A DNA stretch of 64,000 nt from the NCBI RefSeq assembly GCF_051106095.1, contig NC_135786.1, positions 18,040,501 to 18,104,500 on the forward strand, read 5' to 3'. How positions within the stretch are numbered: position 1 is the stretch's first letter; each line of letters starts with the position of its first letter. Shown here piece after piece: positions 1 through 10,750 of this stretch. The stretch comes from Pogona vitticeps (taxonomy: Eukaryota > Chordata > Lepidosauria > Squamata > Agamidae). A program made the translations under genes and the position numbers. Below the pieces are notes generated by a model, which saw only the letters and a program-made list of their open reading frames with translations, was not told where the DNA came from and did not search any database.

Positions 1-947
1 GGCTAATATGTCAAACTGTTTTACAAATAGATTCACTTGGTATTTATTTCATGATCTGAACAGAACAAAGGGTAGTTCCTTCCACATGCCCTCTCCCATG
101 CGCTTCGCCCTTAAAGTAATTCCTTGTAAAAGAGAGGAAGAAATTATACAAAGGTTATGCAAGCTCTGGCTCAAGGCCAACTGAATAAGAAACATCACTA
201 CCTGAATGGAATACTTATAATGTCTATGCCAAGAGCCTTTGCTCCTCTCAGCTTCATGCATAATGTTCACCATACCTGCCTTATACATAAAGGAAGATTA
301 CCTCAAGACTTTCCTTCTTGTGAAACCTCTGCTTTCCTTGATGTTTCTGTTCTCAAACTGCCCCACTAAGATTTAACAATGTACTGTTCTTAGAATGATA
401 CCAAGCTTGCTTAATCCCCACATACCCCTGTTTGCCCCCTCTTTTCTCCTTGCCGTGCTTTCCAAAATATTGCCACTTTAGAAAGACAGGATTAATGAGT
501 AACCTTATTAGATCCCAGTGGTTTCCATCCATGACAAGTAAAACTACAACATGGCTTTGCAATTATTTTATGATTTGCCCATTACCCATGACATTTTGTG
601 GACTGCAGGATGAGAGATTTGGGCAGTAGAAAGCTCCTTATTCCCCCCCTCAAACAAGGTGCTGAAGTCACTTTGTTTCATATAAAAGGATAAAACATTG
701 TATTACTTTGCATGGAGATTTTCTGATATGGTGCAGTCTCTGCCTACCTATGTGATATAATGCAGCCATTCCTGGAAACTTCCATTTGGTTCATTGATTT
801 AATTTTTGATTTCTTCCTATTCAGAAAAAAAAGACATCTCCCTTAGACTCTGATCTTTTAAATTGTTTTAAAACTAATTTTGGGTTAAAATATCTTACAC
901 AAATGCTCATTAAGATTTGTGTAAATTCTATTATGATTTCCCTCATC
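1..947. other. Intergenic DNA, no gene recognised
   Basis: AT-rich sequence with only short open frames (80 codons or fewer) on both strands. None shows a recognisable domain, and no repeat family could be named. It is bounded on the right by the target duplication of a solo LTR. Confidence 0.5.
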
Positions 948-952
948 ATTGC

Positions 953-1382
953 TGTAACGTGGCTGCGGGCCACTCTGACATCTCTGCCTACTCAAGGCCT
1001 CTCAGAATGGTCACCACGCCACTATACACTCTTGCTGCCACCAACCTTTCCTTTAAATAAAAAGGACAAGGGTTTCTTTCAAAAATAAAACTGGTTTATT
1101 GATTACAAAATAAAATGGATAAATCACAGAAAGATAATCAAGGTGTAAATCACTTTCTTATTTAACCAATAACACATAGACTTTCCCTCACTGACAACTC
1201 TCACACCAGATCTCTCTAGATCTCCTTCTAGAACTCAATCCCCCTCTCAATCTGCCTCACACACTCTTCACCCCCCTTTTTATACCAGCTCCTCCCCTTC
1301 AGTTCCACCCTCCATCACACCATTGGCTGATGACTCACTGCCCAGTTGTGACGGACAGGTGAGGTCAAGGCTGCCTGTTACA
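953..1382 (-). mobile_element. Solo LTR of an LTR retroelement (fossil)
   Basis: On the minus strand the segment begins TGTAACAG and ends ACGTTACA, the TG...CA form of a long terminal repeat. It is flanked on both sides by the same five bases, ATTGC (948-952 and 1383-1387). On that strand a TATAAAAA-type box lies near the middle and an AATAAA signal further downstream, in the order expected of U3-R-U5. No internal coding region adjoins it, so it looks like a solo LTR of about 430 bp. A 5-bp duplication suits gypsy-like or retroviral integration; the family cannot be fixed from the LTR alone. The exact duplication suggests moderate rather than great age. Confidence 0.8.
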
Positions 1383-1387
1383 ATTGC

Positions 1388-2395
1388 CTTCTCTGGATTT
1401 TATCAGAGGATGTCTGTGACATAAGCTTCCTTGCTACCTCCTTTTTTCCCCCAAAGAACTCAGAATGCAGGTGTTCAGTCTCAGGTCTTATTTCTTTCTG
1501 TTCCAATGATGCAAAACAGCTGTTTGAGCTAAATAGTGCTAAAGTCCATACTTGTCGAGCTGCATTACTGATTATGTCCCCTGTAGGCAGAAGCCAGTGG
1601 AGGAGAACATGAGTTCACACACTCGAGTAGATCTGACATTCTATGTGGCAGTTCTCTGTATGTATGCAGATCTATCACAAAACAAACGCCAAACCCGAAC
1701 TGACACCCAATGCAGCATTAAGTGTGATCTACAAACCAGTCAAGCTTGAGTACTTGGCTTAATGCTTGATTTTGTCTGCTGTCATATGATAGCATGACAA
1801 GATGAGGAAACAGATAGCGATAGGTGAGATCCCTGATGCTCACCTGATACAAGCTGTGTCCCCCACCTTTCCAAAGCTGGGAAAGTTCAAGTTAATTTCT
1901 CCAGCTCTAAGTCTTCAGAAAAAACAACCATCTTAATCTCTGCCAGTCTTCTCTGCCTATGTCAAACCTACTCCCGTTCTACTGCCTTCTAAGGGGCCAA
2001 TTAGGTTAGATTCTTTTGGTGTATTAAGAATCACTGCTCCTTCAAGTGGTGAAAGTTGTCTCTGTCATGTTATTGTTCTCATTTCTTTACCTGTGCTTTG
2101 CTTTGTTAAGAGCCACTGCATCATAAACACAAGCTTGCTTTGAAAGTCTGATGCATCTTTCAGGAAATATCATTGCTGGCAAGCAACCATGTTTAGTGCA
2201 AGGAATACACATCCCATTATTGTCTGATTTGACCTTCAGTGGCAGACTGAAATACAATCAGGTATAGAATTTAGATCTATTTTCACCCTTTCCTTTGCAT
2301 ACAAGCACAATAGCTAATGACAGATGACTCCCCTGTATTGAGATGCCACTGCAGGAGCTTTAAAGAAAATTCCATGTTACATTAGTCACCAGACT
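1388..2395. other. Intergenic DNA, no gene recognised
   Basis: No coding region, RNA gene or named repeat could be supported here. A 65-codon frame at 1552-1749 has no recognisable domain. Confidence 0.45.
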
Positions 2396-2632
2396 GTCAC
2401 ACAATCATAAAATAACTGAGTTGGAAGGGACCTATAAGACCATTGAGTCCAACCCCCTTCAGGAATCCAACCCAAAGTAGATCTGACAGATGAGTGTCCA
2501 ATATTCTCTTGAGAGCACTCACCAACTCCCGAAGTAATTGGTTCTATTGTTGTACTGCTCTAACAGTAAAGACATTTTTCCCCTGATATTCAGCCTAAAT
2601 CTGGCTTCCTGTGGTTTGAGCCCATTAGAGCT
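2396..2632 (-). repeat. CR1 LINE 3' end, old fragment
   Basis: The segment carries the typical CR1 tail wording in reverse orientation: a 'gttggaagggacctataag..cattgagtcc' opening, a 'gagagcactcaccaactcccg' stretch, and an 'aatctggcttcctgtggtttgagcccatta' close, all with scattered changes. In amniotes this is the last part of CR1 ORF2 plus the 3' UTR, usually heavily 5'-truncated, as here. No coding potential remains. Confidence 0.75.
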
Positions 2633-2734
2633 GCTATGCACCGCAACATGATCTGAACGGCATGTTGCATAGAAAAACCCCCTGTGCTCTGCTGCACCTT
2701 TTGACTGACACTTGGTATAGAAGGAAAAGGAAAA

Positions 2735-2815
2735 GTGTGTGTGTTAATTAATTAATTAGTCTTATTTATAGGTCATATTCCTCCCGATAAGGGGCCTCAC
2801 GGCAATGTGTTAAGG
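2735..2815 (-). repeat. LINE tail remnant with (TTAA)n
   Basis: A short TTAA microsatellite is followed by 'cttatttataggtcatattcctcccgataagg', which resembles the reversed 3' terminus of L2-like LINEs ('..atataaata' tail preceded by 'aaggcgg'). The fragment is too short for a firm family call. Confidence 0.35.
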
Positions 2816-4432
2816 GGTAGCAGGAATGACTGGAGGAAATGGCAAAAGCAATGATGGGAGCCTGGAATAATTCACTTGTTCAGATCTTGGCTGAGTCGGG
2901 GGAGAGTTTGGAGACGTCTGCCTAAAGTCCCTCCCACAGCTGCTTTTCATTTGAGATAGACTCCCAAGGTTCATTTTTGGATGTAAGCACAGTGAGGTTC
3001 ATGAAGATCTCTAATAGCAAATGATGAGCTCTTTTTATGTCAAGGTGAAAATATGTCATTGAAGGTTTTGACCATGATTAGCTGATTATCATGAACATTG
3101 TGAGCAGTGAGGGAAAAATGGAAGAACCAGCATTTGCTGTCAAGTTTTTGTGAAGGTTAAGGAAGGTGTCAGTGTGGCTAGAATTGAAACCTCATGCAGA
3201 AACTAACAAGAGAACTTTGTGGGGGCAGACTAAGGGTGTTAGAAAGAGATGCGAAGAGACGGGCAGGCTAAAGGGCAGGGAACCCAGAGACTAATTGGAT
3301 GAAGGAAGGTGCAGAGAAAGGAACAAGACTAGGAAACAGAAAGCCAAGTAAAAAGGAGACAAAGCAGAGCAAGAAGTCAGAGGTAGCAAGAAACAGAAAT
3401 GTAAACCACTAATGAGAGAGGAAAGGTGAATTTAATGTAGTGATTTGAATTAATCAGTCAAACATCTAACTAGAGAGTTGTTGGGTTTTTTGTTTTTGTT
3501 TTGTTCCAGTTTGCATTCTGTCACCAATATTACCTAAGAAGCTTAGGAGGGATAAGACAGACAGAGAAATAAATCATCATCCCTCCCATTCTCCTCATGT
3601 CCATCATCAGTATCATGCTACAATGACTTTCGTGGATGTTGTTCTGGAGCCTCTTGAAAGGTTTGGAGCTCTCCTAACATCATGGGACAAGACAGTCAGA
3701 TGGTCTCCACTTACTGGGTTAATCTTTTTTCTAAATATATTAGAGCATAGAGAAGTGTTTAGGGAAGAAGGGCAGGAAGCTTTAGGAAAGGAGCAGGTAG
3801 GGAAGGTCTACCTGTTTCTGTGAGAATTCCAGGTGAAAAAAAGACAGGAGCGCCAAGGCAATGGAAGACAGAGAAAGAAGCATTATAGGATAATATAGGT
3901 TTGGGGAAAACATGAGAAGGAAAAGCTCTAGAAAGGAAGACATCTTCACATATTGTTGGTTGAGCTTAATTGTTATATGTATAGAGGAGGGATCTCACAT
4001 CAGCCACCCTGATTACTGGCTTATAGTAACCATCGGACAGAGTTGGATATAAGCTCTGTCTGTCATAAGGAAGTGTAAAGCATATAACAGTGCACAGCAG
4101 CCCCTGTGGAGATCATGCACATGGTCTCTCCATCACCATCCTTGAATGGGAGGGGGGCATCTGAGTCCCCCACTGTGCGGATTTCCACCTGGTTCCAACC
4201 TACGCCTCTCATCAGAGCTATCTCAGCTGCAACCAGTTACACTGTTCACCCTGAATGTCATGCAACCTAATGTCCTGCTCCCAATCAAAGACATATTCCA
4301 TCCCAACAAAACTACTCAAGAGCATAACACAAGATGCAACACCCACACACACCCCACGCACCCCGAGTACCAATACAAATTGCCCCAACTTATGGGTTAT
4401 TTTTTTCATTGTGACATCAATCCTAGCTGATT
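2816..4432. other. Intergenic DNA, no gene recognised
   Basis: The interval is purine-rich around 3230-3420 (long A/G-dominated stretch) and otherwise plain. The open frames at 3623-3823 and 4146-4430 have no recognisable domain. No repeat family was named. Confidence 0.4.
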
Positions 4433-4654
4433 CTAAAGGACCCTGCCACTACCCCCTCTTGAGCCAGTCAGACCGAAAGAGGTAATAGTCTTAGGGGAAA
4501 ATATCTTCAACTCTGGCAGGTCCTTCTTGGTCATGCACAGGTTGTCACAGTCTTTTTGCGCCAACAAATCATTCTCACCCAGCTGAACAATCACAGTGTC
4601 TGAGTTGTGAATCTCTGTAGCCTTCCTCCAAACATGGACATTGACCCAATCCAT
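4433..4654 (-). pseudogene. Fragment of a TE-encoded SGNH/esterase-like domain
   Basis: A 73-codon minus-strand frame contains a 'V-I-V-Q-L-G-E-N-D-L' block preceded by 'W-V-N-V-H-V-W'. The G-x-N-D core is block III of SGNH-type hydrolases. Esterase-like modules with this wording occur in proteins encoded by vertebrate transposable elements, including CR1 ORF1 and relatives. The frame has no convincing start context, the catalytic serine and terminal Asp/His blocks are not seen, and the frame after residue 55 looks unrelated, so this is most likely a decayed piece rather than a gene. I cannot say which element it came from. Confidence 0.35.
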
Positions 4655-4659
4655 CTCAT

Positions 4660-5626
4660 TTCACACCAGTCCTATCAGGTGATGCAAAGTCTAGAGAAAT
4701 TGCACCTGAGTGTCACAGACAGACATGCACTCATATAGGAAACTATTTAGTAAACTTACTTAGATAAGCTAGCAGTGGAGAAATTCCCTTTCTGTACAAG
4801 GAAGCTAGGAGCTGGGCCTATATTAGGCCTCCAAACTTTCATAGCTAGGCCTTTTCTCCAGGTGAATCACATGTAGTTCTCCTTAAAAATACACAACACA
4901 AATTTAAGTGTACACACAAGGCATGTGCATGTGTGGACTACTATGCCAGGGGACCAAGTTTTTTTCGTTCCTCTGGCAGAGATCTGTTTATTATTGTGGT
5001 AGATGCGGAATCAATCATTTGGAATGCCAAAGAATCAATTCATATGTAAATGCCCCTGCTGTTTTTTTTATTTAAAAAATTCTGCTACCTGATACACCTC
5101 TATTCCAAGAATTGAAAAATAAAATAAAAAGCACCACTCCCTCACTGCTTACTTGATTGCTGACTTGTCTAACCTCCCAGTCTCCCAGTCACCTGTCCCC
5201 ATGCCCTCCCACCCCTGCCCCATGCTGCCTATTTCCCTTTCCCTCTTCCCCCTCCATTCTCCCTGCCCCCTCCCTCCTGATCGCCCACTACCTGTAACTA
5301 ACCTTGTTTTGGCAGGTGGTGGTAGTGGCGGAGGGGCCTCCTGCCAGCTGGGGGATTCCCTGCCGCCGCTTCTTCCAAGCAGCCTCAAGCAGCCCCAGGG
5401 CCAGCCATCAACTGTTCAGTGCTGCCTGGGAATCAGTGAGAAGCTGTACGGGATTAAGTTCTGCTGCTTCTCAGGGCTTCCCAGGCAGCGCCAAACAGCT
5501 GATGGTTGGTCCGGCAGATGGGAACTCATTCAGTGATTCAAAATCACATGGCTGTGACGTGGTTTTGAATCACTCTCATTTGTGATTCGCTGAAGACAGT
5601 GATGCAAATGATCAATGTAGATGTGC
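4660..5626. other. Intergenic DNA with a C/T-rich tract
   Basis: A pyrimidine-rich tract at 5155-5280 gives overlapping proline- and serine-rich open frames on both strands (5153-5536 plus, 5149-5388 minus). Their composition follows the base bias and no domain is visible. A small inverted 'gattcaaaatcac..gtggttttgaatc' occurs at 5535-5573. No gene is supported. Confidence 0.4.
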
Positions 5627-6300
5627 CCTCAGTCTAGGGTTGCCAGATACATGGGTACCAAAAGGAGGACATAGAAAGGACAAAAAAAAGGACAGAGGAG
5701 GATGTATTAAATGAATCATTCCAGATTAAACCCACAATTAATACAAATTTATTACAATAGCTGCCAATAAATGCCTCTTAGTGAATCAACCAAGAAACTG
5801 TCATGTTAAAAAATAAAAATAAATTCAATGGAGGCTTCCCCCCCCCCCAAAATACCAAAAAACATAATTTAAACAGCCAATTGTATAATTATTACCTTAT
5901 AATCTTTATTAAGTACACGACATATCCCGGAGCCTGCTGCTGTTGCTCCTTCACTTGCACCAAGGCGAGCTCAGTGAGAAGGTTCCCCTTTCTTTCCCGC
6001 CTCCTTTTGCTGCTGCTGCAGCGGTGGCCACCTCTTATTCCTCTCCCTGTTTCTCTGGTAGGCACATGGCACGGAGCCCCGCTCTTGCTCTGGCTCCCAT
6101 ACCCTGCAGCTTCACTTCTTCTCCGCCAGCCTTCCTCAATCTTTTCTAGCTGCTGCCATCTCTACTCCTGCTGCTCGCTCAAATACCTCAGGGCAAACCC
6201 ACACACTTTTTCCCCTTAAAAAAAGAGATCCTGCCCTTCTCCTGCTGCCGCTCTCTCTTGACTCTCTCCTTTTGTTTTGCCTGTTCCCTCTCACTCGTTT

Positions 6301-6301
<1 letters not shown>

Positions 6302-6334
<33 letters not shown>
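6302..6334. repeat. (CT)n microsatellite
   Basis: A pure TC/CT dinucleotide run of about 33 bases is followed by a TATC-rich stretch that leads directly into the TA target site of the miniature element at 6357. Confidence 0.9.
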
Positions 6335-6339
<5 letters not shown>

Positions 6340-6356
6340 CTATATCTATATCTATA

Positions 6357-6790
6357 CAGTGGTGCCTCGCTTGACGACATTAATTCGTTCCAGCGATATC
6401 ACTGTAGAGCAAAAACGTCAAGCGAAATAAAAAAAAGCCCATTGAAATGCATTGAAAACCGTTCAATGCATTCCAATGGGCTGAATACCTGCTCGTCCAG
6501 CGAAGATCCTCCATACGGCGGCCATTTTCGGGTGCCTGTCTTGTGAAAAATGCCTCCTAAAAACAGTGGGGAGCCATTTTGAGCAGCCAGCAGCCATTTT
6601 GAAAACCCGACAATCAACTGTTTTGATCGTCGTAATGCGAAGAATCGGTTCCCGAAGCAGGGAACAGATCGTCGCAAAGTGAAAAAGCCCCATTAAAACA
6701 TTGTTTTGCGATCACAATTGCTATCGCAAAAACATTGTCATGAAGCGGATTTGTCATTATACGGGGTAATCGTTAAGCAGGGCACGACTG
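6357..6790 (+). mobile_element. Pogo/Tigger-like miniature DNA transposon, copy 1
   Basis: It starts CAGTGGTGCCTCGC and ends in the inverted form (..GGGCACGACTG), flanked by TA on each side (6355-6356, 6791-6792). TA target duplications and a CAGT-type terminus resemble Tc1/mariner superfamily elements, especially pogo/Tigger. It is about 434 bp and has no transposase. Short motifs of the type CGT(C/T)NAGCGAA recur through both halves, in both orientations. Three more copies lie at 19070, 57616 and 60733. It sits inside the hAT element at 5635-7100, so it is the younger of the two. Confidence 0.85.
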
Positions 6791-7108
6791 TATCTATATC
6801 TTGCTCTCCTTTCCTTGCTAATCTTTATGCACAGCTTGCTCAAAATGAAGCAGGAAGTCACCTCCAGAAGCAAAGGCTCCACGTGGGCATGGCTGATTTA
6901 CAGCCCGAAGTGGTGTCAGATTGTGGCTCCATCAGAGGATGCTTTCCATTTCTCACCTCTCTCCCTCCTATCCAAAATTATAACATAAAATATTACAAAA
7001 GCTGGACATTTTAAAGGTTTTTAGCTTTGCCTGCCGGACAAAGGGCATTAGGCTAAAAAGGAGGACATGTCCTCCTTTTGCTGGACGTCTGGCAACCCTA
7101 CCTCAGTC

Positions 7109-8220
7109 TGCTGCTAGGTGCTAGTTAGCCCTTTGTGAGCTAACTAACGCTTGATGTGAAGCATCAAGGTCCCTGCTGTCAGATCTTGTACTTATTTCTT
7201 TTTAAACTGGACTTTAAGCAGACAACTAGCTCTTCAGGTAATAGGGTTCTCTAAAGTAGGATCTATGGCCCACATATCTGTAGGTCTACACTGAGGGGAG
7301 GATTGAGAGAGATATAGACACAAAGAGAAAGAAACCTATATGGCCTTAATAGAAAGAAATCAACAAGTATTTTTCTAAAACCTAAGTTTAAAAAAATCCA
7401 AACAACAGCTGCAATTTTTTTACTGAGAGTTCTGTTACATTAAACAACAAAAGAAAGAAATAATAATTGTTGAGACCTTGAAATCCGGCAAAGCAAACAC
7501 ATTATCTTTTCTAAAATCAGTAACAATGATGAAATTCTTCTTTGGTGAAAACGGTATAGAATATCCAAGACAGAGCATAACAAGGAGAAAAAACATTCTA
7601 GTCTTTCTTATACGCTGTGCCAAAATGTTCATAAAACCTTGGTTCGTTATCTTGAAGGTCGTCACTACAAAGCGAGAGAAACTGGTGCTTTGTAACCCTT
7701 GGAAAGCTGCGCTTTGCTTAATGGAGGCATTAATTGCTCTTGCCTTTTTTGTTATACCATTTCCCCATCTGTCAACAATATGTTTTCTGTTAACAGTGGT
7801 ATACTTTTTTTTAAGGTGTGGGAAGAGAACAGATGCAAGAAAGATAGACTGACAGACAAAGATGTTAGAATACGATTGTCCTCGATAATCGTAGGGAGGG
7901 AAAACTATACAAAACTAATGTTTGTTTTCTTCAGTGATGTAGGATGGAATCAGATGGTGCAGAGATAAAATAGCTTGAAGTAGTTGCAGCTGCTTGCTTA
8001 TAGTGGAGGGCATTTGGACAGCTTACAGATATATTAAATCTGCTCAACACCTGTAAAACCAAGAAGTAATGTAAATTAGCTTCGGCTTCATTTGCTCACA
8101 TGCTGGAGCAAGAAAATGCTTGCCAAGATTAAACATACACCAGACTGACAGAGATACAATACTGACAAAGATATAGTACATGCTCATCATGTTCATCATC
8201 ATCTTGTTCATTATCGTCAT
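7109..8220. other. Intergenic DNA, no gene recognised
   Basis: Open frames at 7478-7852 (plus) and 7435-7665 (minus) overlap each other and show no domain. A tri-nucleotide-rich stretch (CAT/ATC) at about 8185-8230 is the A-rich-type tail of the SINE remnant that follows. Confidence 0.4.
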
Positions 8221-8227
8221 CATCATC

Positions 8228-8390
8228 ATCACTGTGCTCTCAAGTCAATTCTGACTTATGGTGACCTTTTTCAGGGATTTCCAGGTAGAGATTACTCAGA
8301 AGTGGTTTACTATTTCCTTCTTCTGGGACTGAGCAGCTTGCCAGCCACACAGTTATTCCATGGTTCAGCACTCCACCCCCTCCAACGGAC
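8228..8390 (-). repeat. tRNA-derived SINE remnant with RTE-type tail
   Basis: It reads 'gtgctctcaagtcaattctgacttatggtgacc' followed by 'agtggtttactatttccttcttctgggactgagcagcttgcc', the same wording seen at 16515, 23752 and 24192 in this window, always next to a simple repeat ((ATC)n here). The segment nearest the simple repeat matches, in reverse, the 3' end of the RTE LINE fragment at 30565-31390, suggesting that this LINE supplied the machinery. The tRNA-like head is lost. Confidence 0.6.
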
Positions 8391-8664
8391 AGCCACTTCG
8401 TGGCAGTGCAGTTCATGCCCATCTCTAATTACAAGCATCAGATGGGTTCTTTGCATCTTTTGGATAATTCAGCCAAGCTTGCGCTGTGTGCTTCACTTCA
8501 GAAAAGGAAAAGATGCTAATTTTTTGAAGACACATTTTATTTCCAAAAGAAAGAAAAAAGAAAGAGCTACTTTTTCATTTTTTGCTGAAAGGAATTTCAT
8601 CAGCAATTTCTTGACATGGTGTCTTAATGAATCATAGCCACTTACCTAATATCAAGGAGGAAGC

Positions 8665-8800
8665 ATCATCATCATCATCTAGAACTGCAGAGCTAGAAGA
8701 GACCTTATGAATCATTAAGTCCAGCTCTTGTCAGGGAGGTGCAGTGGGGAATCGAACTTCCAGCCTGATACCTAAACCACTGAGCTATCCAGTGGAGAAA
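8665..8800 (-). repeat. tRNA-headed SINE remnant
   Basis: After an (ATC)n tract the sequence reads 'agaactgcagagctagaag' and ends 'gaatcgaacttccagcc..taaaccactgagctatcca'. Reversed, the latter is a tRNA-like head with A-box-like 'ggatagctcagtggttta' and B-box-like 'gttcgattcc'. A shorter copy of the same family is at 60062-60128. The 'agctagaagagacc' part resembles a CR1 3' end, so this may be a tRNA/CR1-tailed SINE. Confidence 0.6.
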
Positions 8801-8991
8801 CCCTAACATATTCCTCCCTATCTCTTTCATTTGCCTTATTCATTCAGTCTAAATGCTAAAACTACGTTCTGTAACTATGCTATGATATATCGTGCTATGG
8901 TCTGTACATCTACTCAGAAGTAAATTACGTTAGGTCAAGTTGAACTTACCCCTGAGTGGGGCTTACCTTTTGATAAGTGTCTAAAACAGAA

Positions 8992-9110
8992 ATGGGGAAT
9001 GTGTTCTCCTGGTGTTGTCAGAATACAGTTCCCATCATTCCCTGGCATTGACTAGGGTGGCAAGGATGCTGGAAGTTGCTGAGTCAGTGTACAACGCTGC
9101 ACGTGTGCAT
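8992..9110. repeat. Possible palindromic hAT miniature remnant
   Basis: The wording 'gtgttctcctggtgttgtcagaatacagttcccatcattccctgg..' resembles the common reptile miniature element built on 'tacaactcccatcat' arms. It is too decayed to delimit. Confidence 0.3.
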
Positions 9111-9543
9111 AGTCATGGAGATATTTCTGGAGCTGCAACCCATGTTGTAGCTACTTTGTCCTGGGGATACTTCAAATGGAGGATTCTTTTCAGGTCTTCA
9201 GTGAAGTAAGTAGCATTCAGGGATGTGGAGAAATTCCATTGAGATCTCATTTATGATTGAAACAAGTTGTCTTTTCGGAGCAGGGCAGCCTGTTGAGGAT
9301 TCCCAGTCATTACCAGAGTTATTGCCTCTGGCGCAAGATTGAGCCACCAAGTGCTTCCCTGCCTGCACTCCCCCCCGCCATTGTAGTTTGCAGAATCTGA
9401 ACGAAATGTCTCTTTTCCATTTCTTAGTCTCTATCTCTCTCTGTGTGTCCCACACACGTGTGAATAGGAAGCGTAAAAGAGTAGGATAATTGTTCACAAG
9501 GATGCAAACAACTCATCTAAATTTTCCACTTTTTGAAATTGCA
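9111..9543. other. Intergenic DNA, no gene recognised
   Basis: Only a 99-codon minus-strand frame (9198-9497) with no recognisable domain is present. Confidence 0.4.
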
Positions 9544-9621
9544 CATAACAAGGGCAACTGTAGACACTGTTTTAAATTGTAGCATAACAAGGGCAACTGT
9601 AGACACTGTTTTAAATTGTAG
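9544..9621. repeat. Perfect 39-bp tandem duplication
   Basis: Two head-to-tail copies of a 39-bp unit (9544-9582 and 9583-9621), beginning CATAACAAGGGCAACTGTAG, match at every base. The unit is neither low-complexity nor a named repeat. Confidence 0.95.
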
Positions 9622-10450
9622 TCAACTGTGCAAAAATCCATCTTGTGATGGGACATTGTGACCAAACAAAATCTTGGCCTCTAAGGGTGAGACAAGAGAG
9701 GATGTACATTGCTAATCCCTAACAACCTAGTCTGGTTTCATCCTTTGTCAAAAAAGTCAGATGGGCACAGACCAAATTCCAAGCTACTAATTGAAACACT
9801 ATCTTGGGTATTTCTTTGGGGCCCAAAATAATTCAGCCAAAGATGAGGATTGGCCCTCTCCCTCCTTGACCAAACAAAGAAACTTCAATCTCCTGCCACA
9901 CCCTTCTTCCCAGTCCTGTTGCACTTCTCCCCTCCTATTTGTTCCCCAAGCCTATTTCCCCAATTTTTCTCTCAGAACATGAGACATAATCAATGTATCA
10001 GAAGAGATGCCTGACATGCCCTAATACTCTCTCTCTCTCTCTCTCAATCTCTCTCTCTCTCTCTACATTTTCTGCCTTCTGTTCTCCACACACACACCCT
10101 CTCACTTTCCCTAGAGATGGAATTGGGGGAAAAGGAAATGCCTTAATATCCGCTCTCCAGTCTCCCAGCATAATGAGGGTTATGCGCTTCTCCTTCTCAA
10201 AAGTTCTGCTGTGTCAAATACTATATTTCTGCATCCTAAAAAACAGAGGACAACTTGATCTCTAAAAGCAGGAGAGGCACACAGGGAAAATCACTTCAGG
10301 CACAGTTGCTAGAGAAACAGAGACCTCCATCTCCCTCACATCTAAAGGACTGCAGCTTCCTCACATTAAAGAGTCTGACTGGATTTGTATGATTGTCAGA
10401 TATTAGAGAAGGTATAAAAGCAAAGGCAAAAGGGGAGGGGGAGTGACAAC
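9622..10450. other. Intergenic DNA with CT microsatellite
   Basis: It contains a (CT)n run interrupted once by 'aa' (about 10026-10064). Short frames here have no domain. No gene recognised. Confidence 0.4.
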
Positions 10451-10628
10451 CCAGCTAACAGAACATAGAATTATAGGAACATGGAACTGGAAGAAACTAC
10501 AAGAATCACTGAGTCCAACACCCTGGCAAAACATTGTACATGTTGTATTTGCGAAGGCTTTCACGGCCGGGATCTAATGGTTGTTGTGGGTTTTTCGGGC
10601 TTCTTGGCCGTGTTCTGAAGGTGGTTCT

Positions 10629-10671
10629 TCCTAACGTTTCGCCAGTCTCTGTGGCTGGCATCTTCAGAGGA
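10629..10671 (-). ncRNA. Hammerhead-ribozyme-like motif, left arm
   Basis: Read on the minus strand: stem I strand TCCT, core CTGAAGA, stem II GCCAG with loop CCACAGAGA closing on CTGGC (five Watson-Crick pairs), core GAAA, then ACGTT and stem I strand AGGA. The ACGT after GAA is self-complementary and would give the tiny stem III typical of Penelope-type hammerheads, which are thought to act best as dimers. All invariant core positions appear present. Confidence 0.6.
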
Positions 10672-10707
10672 CAGCAAACTGTGCTCTGAGGACAGCACAG
10701 TTTGCTG

Positions 10708-10750
10708 TCCTCTGAAGATGCCGGCCACAGAGACTGGTGAAACGTTAGGA
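10708..10750 (+). ncRNA. Hammerhead-ribozyme-like motif, right arm
   Basis: TCCT at 10708-10711, CTGAAGA at 10712-10718, stem II GCCGG/CTGGT (10720-10724 with 10734-10738, two of five pairs G-T type), GAAA at 10739-10742, and AGGA at 10747-10750 closing stem I. It is the mirror of the left-arm motif, with a weaker stem II. Confidence 0.55.

Larger units (their letters stand above)
5635..7100. mobile_element. Non-autonomous hAT-type DNA transposon with nested insertion
   Basis: The two ends are inverted copies of TAGGGTTGCCAGA, and the element is flanked by an exact 8-bp direct repeat CCTCAGTC (5627-5634 and 7101-7108). An 8-bp duplication with a TAGGGTTGCCAG-type terminus is characteristic of the hAT superfamily. 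The subterminal regions are themselves partly inverted ('aaaaggaggaca' near both ends). No transposase frame is present. The interior includes a leucine/cysteine-rich frame (5803-6219) that reflects a pyrimidine-rich tract, a CT microsatellite (about 6302-6334), and a TA-flanked miniature element at 6357-6790. Without that insertion the hAT element is about 1.03 kb. Confidence 0.85.

Noticed and set aside
5149-5585. Overlapping frames on both strands in a C/T-rich tract
   Set aside because: Pro/Ser and Gly/Arg bias mirrors base composition; no domain or splice context.
5803-6219. 138-codon frame rich in Leu, Ser and Cys
   Set aside because: Its composition comes from a pyrimidine-rich tract inside a non-autonomous hAT; no domain and no resemblance to a transposase.
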